64,000 nt of DNA, taken from positions 682,001 to 746,000 of the forward strand of contig MCGO01000001.1 in assembly GCA_002104985.1 (NCBI GenBank), read 5' to 3'. Under the pieces are notes generated by a model. The model saw only the letters and a list, made by a program, of their open reading frames with translations. It searched no databases and was not told where the DNA came from. The position numbers were made by a program, and so were the translations under genes. Below, in pieces: positions 57,512-64,000 of this stretch. The number at the start of each line of letters is the position of its first letter. Position 1 is the stretch's first letter. This DNA is from Rhizoclosmatium globosum (Eukaryota > Chytridiomycota > Chytridiomycetes > Chytridiales > Chytriomycetaceae).

Positions 57512-59692
57512 GGCTGGAAGCACCGTTGAGGCGGCAATCTGATTTTTTAAGAAGGATTTCCAACAGGTCCAGCCTTCCCACTGTTCGACAAAACACTCGG
57601 AACGTTGCACAAAAGGACCGACACTTCATATAATGTTGACTTATCAACTACGGTTGTCGGTTAGTCATGGTATTCATTCCAAACAGCTGTCTGGCTTGAG
57701 GATCTCGCAGGTGACAAATCAACAACTGGATATCTGACCTCACTTCTCTTCGTGCCATCTTTCGATAATTTAAAGCCATAAACATGAGAGTACTGATCAC
57801 TTCATAAACTTTCCATAAACTTTATTTGAATCGAGGTATATCAAAGCCCAAGTTTACAATTACAGCCACACCTCTCTAGGCGAAGAAATTTGTCCTTGTT
57901 TTTCGTCATTAGCGTCTCAATCGTCCCCAAAAAGTGTATCATTCTGCATCTTTCTCAAACAATCTCTTCTTCAACACCCAAACATGATCAGATTCGATTT
58001 AACTGGCTTTTCGACAAATAGAAGTGAATTTTAAGAAAAAAGGGACATCAGATGAGTTCAAATTAAGAAAAAGTACACGTGGGAGGGAAACTGGAGATGG
58101 AAGAGTGTGAAGATAATCAATGACTAGTTCCAAACAAAGAGGCGCAATAATCCACAATGTTCGGGATGAGAAAGAGCAGCTAACAGAAAACAGAGTCTTC
58201 TTTTTTGTTGTTCGATGTGACAATCATAATGGACAATCCTTGCTCACAACCTTCCGATTGCGCCACGACCTTTGTTGCTTTCAATCTACTGAAGATAATA
58301 TCTGTTCAATTGTCTATGGAAGAAGCTTTGCAACGTCGAGCTCAGCATATTTGTCTTGTCTCTGGCTCCGGCACTTGAACCCAACACTTTTCAATGCAGA
58401 GTCATAAAAACAAAAGTATTAGCCAAGAACGACAGTTTGACTTTTGAATTGGCGGCTTTTCGTCAACTCGTGATTTAAAACAAAGTCCAGGTCCCGCGAC
58501 GTCCCCTCACCATATTTTCTATTATCTATTACGAGTAAATGAATACAAGGACGTTCAGTTTACTGCTGTATTAGGGCTTATCCTTATGCGGATGTATCCA
58601 ATGTTTGTCGTTCACAGTACTTTCTCCAAAACGTTCCCAAGAATCGATTCATACTTGGTACTTCTACTTAATGGCGCATTAGAAGCCAAATCTGTGATAT
58701 CCATGGATATAAGTTGTCGATGTAAAAGTAAGGTTATAATATATCAATTAGAAGACATATAACTCTATTCCAGCGCTGAAAAGACCCTCGGCCGTATAAT
58801 GACTATGTCGCCGTGGCTCACTTAAGAACAATTTGGAACTTCAATCTCAAATTTTAATTCAATAAACGACACAGCCAGAATAACAGTCGAATTGATCCAG
58901 CAATTTACCAATGCGCTGGTGATTTGATTTAAAGATTCGCGGTCCTGAGTATTCACCAAGCATTACTTGTGTTGTTTTATGGTCATGTATTTAATGGTTC
59001 TTGTCGAAACCGAATCGAAGGTTGGAAACAACAAATTATCAACAGATCGAAATTAATCCATCTGATTCTATGTTTGTAGAATTGATTTATCCACATCCAT
59101 TCTGGGGCTTGTTGTGTTGACAAGTTCATTAGAAATGAGTAGGGACTGCCGACTGAAACAGTGCGTTCATGCAGCAACAGCAGAATGTTACGAGAATCGT
59201 TTTCCTCTGGCTCATCTGGTCAAATCGGAGGTATTTGGTGAGTGGCTTACTGGAGTCTGATCCTGACTTTGATTGTTTTCAGAAACCAAAAATTTGAATT
59301 GGAGTAATAGCCTCACATGTATGATACTTAAGAACTCCTCAAAGCTGCGTATTGAAGTCAAATTGGACACCTTGTAGCGCAGTCACTCTTACTCTCCAGC
59401 TAGACATTGACTTCCATTTAAAGCATCTTGTCAAAAGCCAATGGTTCTTACTTAGTCAGAGTGCCGAATAAAATATAAGCTGTAATAAAGGCACAGTTCT
59501 GTCAAGCTGCAAATCCTTTGCTCGTTGTCTTTGGTGCGGGATTTTCTCAATTCTCATAACAAGTCGATAAAAATTACTCGTCCAGCCTCAAGAGATACTG
59601 TGGCACTCTGAATCTGCGATCATAAGTCGCTTTTCTACTTCTACGCCCCTGCTCCACTAAGGCTCAGCCCAACACAGAAAAAAGTGATCCTT
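57512..59692. promoter_or_regulatory. 2.2-kb AT-rich spacer between the two velvet arms
   Basis: Velvet 2-6 are transcribed leftwards and velvet 7-8 rightwards from this spacer, so it contains at least the promoters of velvet 6 and 7. Apart from a doubtful two-exon frame at 59135-59376 I see no gene, RNA gene or long repeat. It is the largest non-coding stretch of the window. Confidence 0.45.
59135..59376 (+). CDS. Candidate two-exon small gene in the velvet spacer, doubtful
   Basis: ATG at 59135 opens a 35-codon exon (MSRDCRLKQCVHAATAECYE...) ending at a good donor (gtgagtgg, about 59238); an acceptor (ttttcag, about 59281) continues the frame to LRIEVKLDTL and stops at 59376. About 66 residues. 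No family recognised. A chance combination is quite possible. Confidence 0.2.
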
Positions 59693-60753
59693 ATGGACCT
59701 AAAGCAAAGCAACTCGAATATGGAGGCCCGACTGCCCCCACACACCGACAAGTTCACCCAAACAGACGCTCCGCTCTTAGATAGGACAGTTTCTTCTCTG
59801 GTATGCCTAAGATTCATGGAGTGGAGATCTGGGGTCTCAGTCATCCTGCATGCGGCTCTATTTGATTGTTACTGACACTACCTTTGGTAGACCACCGGCA
59901 CTATGTCTCTAGAGCTTCTGCACAGCCGCACGCTATACGGCAGTCATATGGAAGCGGTAGTCAATGGCGTCCAATGAAGAATGTGCCGATGTTAGTATTG
60001 TCGGAGGTTAGCCAAGCCAACTTATTCAAAAACTACAGCCTAAAGCTAAGTGGGTGCTCGTTTCAAGAAGCAGGATATTTCATTTGCCGACCGACGCTGT
60101 GGAGCAGGTATGGATTCGCCAACGATGGTCCAAATCACAAAGTAAAGCACCTAACCCACTTCAAATAGCGACGACAAACGTAACATGAGCAACAAGAATC
60201 CGCCCTTTCTACATATCCCCGTATCGAGTATACTCTCCTGTCACCGGCAATCCGATCACCACCAATCCCTAGTCACTCCAATTTTCATTCCGACGAACCC
60301 AGCAATCCAGACCTGCCACCATCCCCCGCTTCATCTTCAAAAACTTTGGAACCACGAACAGTCTGCAAAATAGTTCCTTCACCTAACTACAATTTGTCAT
60401 ACAATCTTATCGGCCAAGACCTCGAGCTTGCCCAAGTCTGACAGACGTAGAGGGAAATGAGGGAATATTCTTCGTATTTTCTGACCTTTGCGTGAGGTGT
60501 ACAGGGAAATTTCGACTCCATTTCGATGTGTTTGATGTTCGCCGGTAATTTTTGAGAGTTGGTTGCATATGCTTCACTTTTGACTAACTAATTCGAACAT
60601 AGCCCTGGACCTGCCGTTTGCTCTGCAAAGAGTAGTGAAATTGAAGTGTTCCGTACGAATCACTTTCCTGGAATGCCGGACACGACGGAATTGAGCAAAT
60701 GCTTTGCTCGACAGGATGTACCCATTAGAATCTCGTTTCAAGGTTCTGGATAA
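59693..60753 (+). CDS. Velvet-domain protein 7 (divergent subfamily), with frame breaks
   Basis: Start MDLKQSNSNMEARLPPHTDK at 59693. Exon 2 opens TTGTMSLELL and continues in another frame with AQPHAIRQSYGSGSQWRPMK and NVPM. Next come LKLSGCSFQEAGYFICRPTL, a Pro/Ser-rich insert (SPPIPSHSNFHSDEPSNPDL), YNLIGQDLELAQ and, after a one-base shift near 60438, GIFFVFSDLCVRCTGKFRLH and FDVFDVR. The last exon has IEVFRTNHFPGMPDTTELSK and CFARQDVPIRIS. Where other copies have DRRPIxPPPM, it has QWRPMKNVPM, shared only with velvet 8. Breaks near 59905, 60200 and 60438 are each restored by one base. Intact gene with errors or young pseudogene. Confidence 0.72.
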
Positions 60754-61079
60754 AACTTAAACGTCATAGTGAGATTCATAAGCGCTCTTTTACTTGCACT
60801 TCTACTTGGACTCTGTATCATTTTGTTTATTTTCGCACCTGTGCGTATCTGTATCTTATTTGTATATATTGGCATGCCCGATGCCCTGATCATTTATTAT
60901 TAAAGGCATTTGTTGATAAGACAGGCTTTGCTTTGTGTGGTAGCCTCCCCGACAGTTGGCTTTTGTGTGTCTAACAAGATTTTGTCCTGCCCCAGGGCTC
61001 TGCGGCTCGTATCTGGCACCCGACTCATTACTGATCATATAGCCTTCTCTTGTTTGTACTCTGCTTGGACCAGCGTCAA

Positions 61080-62088
61080 ATGTCAACTGCTATATTGAAT
61101 GCGCTTTCAGTGCTTTCTGATGGAAAGGCGGGACAAGACGATAGCAAAGAAACAATCGATTCATTAATATTGGTATGATTAATTTTGTATTGAATGATTT
61201 GTGTTGCATTCGCCTTTAAAGGTGATCTTAGACTCAATCACAAACAGGGGATGCCCCCAACCATGGAGATCATTCAACAACCTACCGTCGCAAGGCAATC
61301 CTATGGAAGCGATAGAAAGGAATATCGGCCAGTCAAGAATGTACCAATGTGAGTGTAAGCATGCGGAGTACATAGCTTCTTTGTCATGGTTCGTCATGTC
61401 ACTCATCACCATTGTAGAATAAAGCTGCATGGATGCCCTTTTGATAAAGCTGGTTATTATGTCTGTCGTTCGACGTTGTGGACGAAGTAAGCTGGCTTAC
61501 ATGGAAAGTGAAACCTGAAATCTTGTCAATTAGCGATGGCCAGACGAATGTAACAAAAGGATCTGCTTCTTATGAATATATACCGATTGCATCTTCTCTA
61601 CCAACTCCCGGTAGCTCCCTGATGAATCTGCTGAATCCAGACTCTCTATCCATGCATTCTCCCACTAACACTTCTAATTCCCCACACCTCTACCACGTTC
61701 TCCCTCCACCAGAAACAAACAGTAACATTGTCGGCCAAGACATTGTCGAAGCTCAAATTCTCAAAGACACAGTTGGCGTCGAAGGCGTTTATTTCGTATT
61801 TCCCAATATATGCTTACGAATGCCAGGGACATTCCGCCTGAAGTACGAAATGTATGATATCAGAACCGAGTAAGTACCATTCTTATGACTGTTGTCATCC
61901 TTGGCAGGGTTGAACTGACATTTTGTGTCTAACCTATCAGACGGTCTGGACCTATTGGATCAATTATGGGAGATGAAATCACTGTTTATAGGCCTGGCCC
62001 TTCAATTATGCCGGCCACGTCTGACCTAAGTTATTGCTTTTTGGAACAAGGAGTTCCAATCAAGAGACCAACGTTCAATGATGGATGA
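61080..62088 (+). CDS. Velvet-domain protein 8 (divergent subfamily)
   Basis: Exon 1 MSTALLN-like start at 61080 (MSTAILNALSVLSDGKAGQD) joins across a 74-nt intron to GMPPTMEIIQQPTVARQSYG, SDRKEYRPVKNVPM, IKLHGCPFDKAGYYVCRSTL, then a Ser/Pro-rich insert (IASSLPTPGSSLMNLLNPDS), IVGQDIVEAQILKDTV, GVYFVFPNICLRMPGTFRLK and YEMYDIRT. The last exon gives GPIGSIMGDEITVYRPGPSI, DLSYCFLEQGVPIKRP and stops at 62088. All core strands are present without frame breaks except a possible irregular junction near 61490. The DRRPIxPPPM motif is changed to EYRPVKNVPM as in velvet 7, and the final strand is more diverged (FLEQG for FARQG). Confidence 0.82.
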
Positions 62089-62699
62089 TGGGTGCCATAA
62101 GATGGAGAAGTTGCGATGCATATTTTAATGGGACTGTATGATGGGGATATTACTAATTCGCAAACAAGGTTCAAGCACTTTATCTATAGGTGTGTGTACA
62201 ATTAAAGGACCTTGTAAATATATTCCGAAGACAATTGAAAGAGGTTGAATGAGTGAAGCGATCAATATTATCGCACGTTGTTCAAATTCGGACACCATGC
62301 ATAGTCAAAATTCGAGCCAAGAAAAGGACGAAGAAACTCTTCCAAAAACCATGTCTCTCCTTCAATGACGCAATCGACCGGCGAGCAAACCATTTCAAAG
62401 ACGAGGGCCAAGGCTTCGTGTTCGCCCAGTGCCTGGAACAGTTAGTTTACATGAAGATATCAACTGACCCGTTATTTGAGAAGTTGGAGCAGAGCCAAGC
62501 ATCCAATCAACCCAGAGAGACACGCCTCTCATCAAGGCCAAGAATGCAACGTGGACGCGGAAAGAAATGACGGCGGCCGTCGGAGCGACTTGGAAGCCTT
62601 TGCCTGGGAGACCTTCAAAGTGATTCGATTCGTTCAACGTGTAAAAAGCCAAGTTCACTCTTTACTCGTTTTCCGATGAATAAAACACCAATTTTGATC
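62089..62699. other. Spacer between velvet 8 and the right-edge gene
   Basis: Convergent spacer of about 610 nt. A plus-strand frame (62253-62570) reads RRANHFKDEGQGFVFAQCLE and PLFEKLEQSQASNQP, ending RGRGKK, but it has no clear ATG in that frame and no recognised family. It could be an unannotated small exon or chance. Confidence 0.35.
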
Positions 62700-64000
62700 T
62701 TATGAAACTGTTCCTGCCACAGCCACTGTCTCCTGCGAATCGATTACCTTCTCCTGCTGAACCTTATCTGTCCTTGACACCCCTAAGCCATTACAGTCCG
62801 AACACGTCACACAACTCACGCACGCGCCTTGCATCGCGTTACGGCAAGAGTATGGGTCGCCTGGATGTACAAATCCAAGTGAGTGGCATTGGCAGCAAGA
62901 GTTTGCTTCCATTTGTACGCCCGTTCCAACACACTGTGAACAAGCCAATCCATCAACATTTCCCTTTCCTTCACATCGAAGACAGCTTGAACGCTGCTTT
63001 CCATTTACTATCACTGTACTAGCTTCCTTTTCGCGCTTAACTGATGTCTTGCGATTGTGCTTTTCTCTTTTGACAGACAAAGTCCTCTTTTGAGGGACAG
63101 GGGCTGGTGATGTTCGTCAGTTAATCTTTTCCACGACTGTCCGTCTGGTCAACAACAAACCTGGCTTCTCACTGGATGTCTCATTGATTACTTCTTCTCC
63201 GCCACGTTTCTTAAACTCTTCCACGCGAGACTTTACAGTTCCAACTTTCGGTGCGGCACCAAGTTTCTTGACTAGGAGCGGATTCAACTCGTTATGAACA
63301 GCTTCAGTTTCTGAAGCTCTCAGTTTTGGAATATAGTCTTCAAACTTTGGTGCAATAAATGCTGTTGAAGATCGACGATCTTTAAAGTCTGATTCGCGAG
63401 TTCTTTCGTGCTTGCTATAACTGTTTCGAACATAAGGAGTTGCTCCGCCTGATCCACCAGTCGATACGCGCAAGGATTGCTTTATATTATGTTGCTGCTG
63501 TGGTTGTGTCGCTGGATCCAACTGACTCAATGAATATTGCAAGCTTGCAAGCCGGCTTGTGGTTTCAGTTATGAAAGGCTCCAAGCGGTTCAAGACCAAT
63601 TCTGCAGTTGCATGAGCAAGTTTCTTTGTCGCGTCATCTAGTCCATCAACTATCGCGTTGGCGTTGGCTTTCTCATTTCCGGAGAGCACGACAGAAGGAG
63701 TGGTTGTCGTTTGTCGGTTGGAAGACGCGCTTTGTGCTCTGCTTCGTCGTTTTGTAAAGCTGGCTGATCTTCTGAGCTCGGATCCAGGAACTTCTGGTTC
63801 TTCACCGACTTCTGAAATTGCGGCTGGTATAGCAGCCACATCAAGTGTTTTCGAGACGCGGTAAGAAGAGAATGAAGACGTCGGAATTTCAGGCGCGATA
63901 ACATCAAGTTGCTGTTGGTTGTTGACGACTTGGCTGGTCCTTTGTGATGTAGCTGCAAAAGACAGGACACTGTAAGAAGTTCGAGTTGTCGATACCTTTG
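62700..64000 (-). CDS. Unassigned protein with CxxCxGxG motifs, 5' end beyond the window
   Basis: The exon at about 63117-63953 encodes a polar protein: RRSASFTKRRSRAQSASSNR, DDATKKLAHATAELVLNRLE, TSRLASLQYSLSQLDPATQP (helical, possibly coiled coil) and LNPLLVKKLGAAPKVGTVKS. It follows an acceptor (ttttgcag) and an intron whose donor lies at about 63995. A TGA stop at 63117 is followed by a frame (to 62700) rich in Cys: CLRCEGKGNVDGLACSQC, NSCCQCHSLG and CVTCSDCNGLG. These CxxCxGxG elements resemble a DnaJ-type zinc-binding repeat. A short intron or an indel near 63080-63120 would join the two. Two genes are the alternative. I do not recognise the family. Confidence 0.5.

Overview
The window is nuclear DNA of a fungus. 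Genes are split by many short GT-AG introns (mostly about 45-75 nt), lie close together on both strands, and include fungus-specific families: eight velvet-domain loci, a GH18 chitinase with chitin-binding modules, and Pns1/CTL-like and Mpv17-like membrane proteins. A clear orthologue of the ciliary outer-dynein-arm docking protein ODAD2/ARMC4 (42185-46184) implies a flagellated stage, so a zoosporic, chytrid-like fungus is the best inference. The species cannot be fixed from the sequence.

Layout. 1-7148: Ctf18 clamp-loader subunit (cut by the left edge), a homocysteine S-methyltransferase 32 nt behind it, a convergent Mpv17-family gene, and a minus-strand acyl-CoA-binding/amidohydrolase fusion. 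7310-12518: four head-to-tail seven-helix receptors of the cAMP-receptor-like type sharing two intron positions. 12566-19336: a PAH-domain protein with membrane segments, a DHHC palmitoyltransferase and a DAG-lipase-like gene. 19908-30028: a secretion and cell-wall district with three proteins built from one cysteine-rich 'CC' module, a front-end fatty-acid desaturase and the chitinase. 30502-37795: a secreted phosphoesterase, two small unassigned genes, ribosomal protein uS19, and an aldehyde dehydrogenase followed 60 nt later by an acyl-CoA synthetase ending in a peroxisomal-type AKL tail. 38552-49433: one velvet gene, a choline-transporter-like gene, ODAD2 and two tandem aspartate aminotransferases. 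49504-50545: a METTL18/Hpm1-like histidine methyltransferase. 50861-62088: seven velvet loci, five on the minus strand and two on the plus strand, diverging from a 2.2-kb spacer. The right edge cuts an unassigned gene with CxxCxGxG motifs.

The main attraction is the velvet expansion: eight loci in 24 kb, including a copy without the domain core and a two-gene subfamily that has lost the usual DRRP motif. Next are the receptor array, the cysteine-module family around the chitinase, and the ACBP-amidohydrolase fusion.

Many otherwise well-conserved genes carry one or more single-base frame breaks, often in homopolymers. I treat these mainly as probable residual assembly indels. Gene ends and intron borders are my own reading of splice signals and protein similarity, made without any database search.
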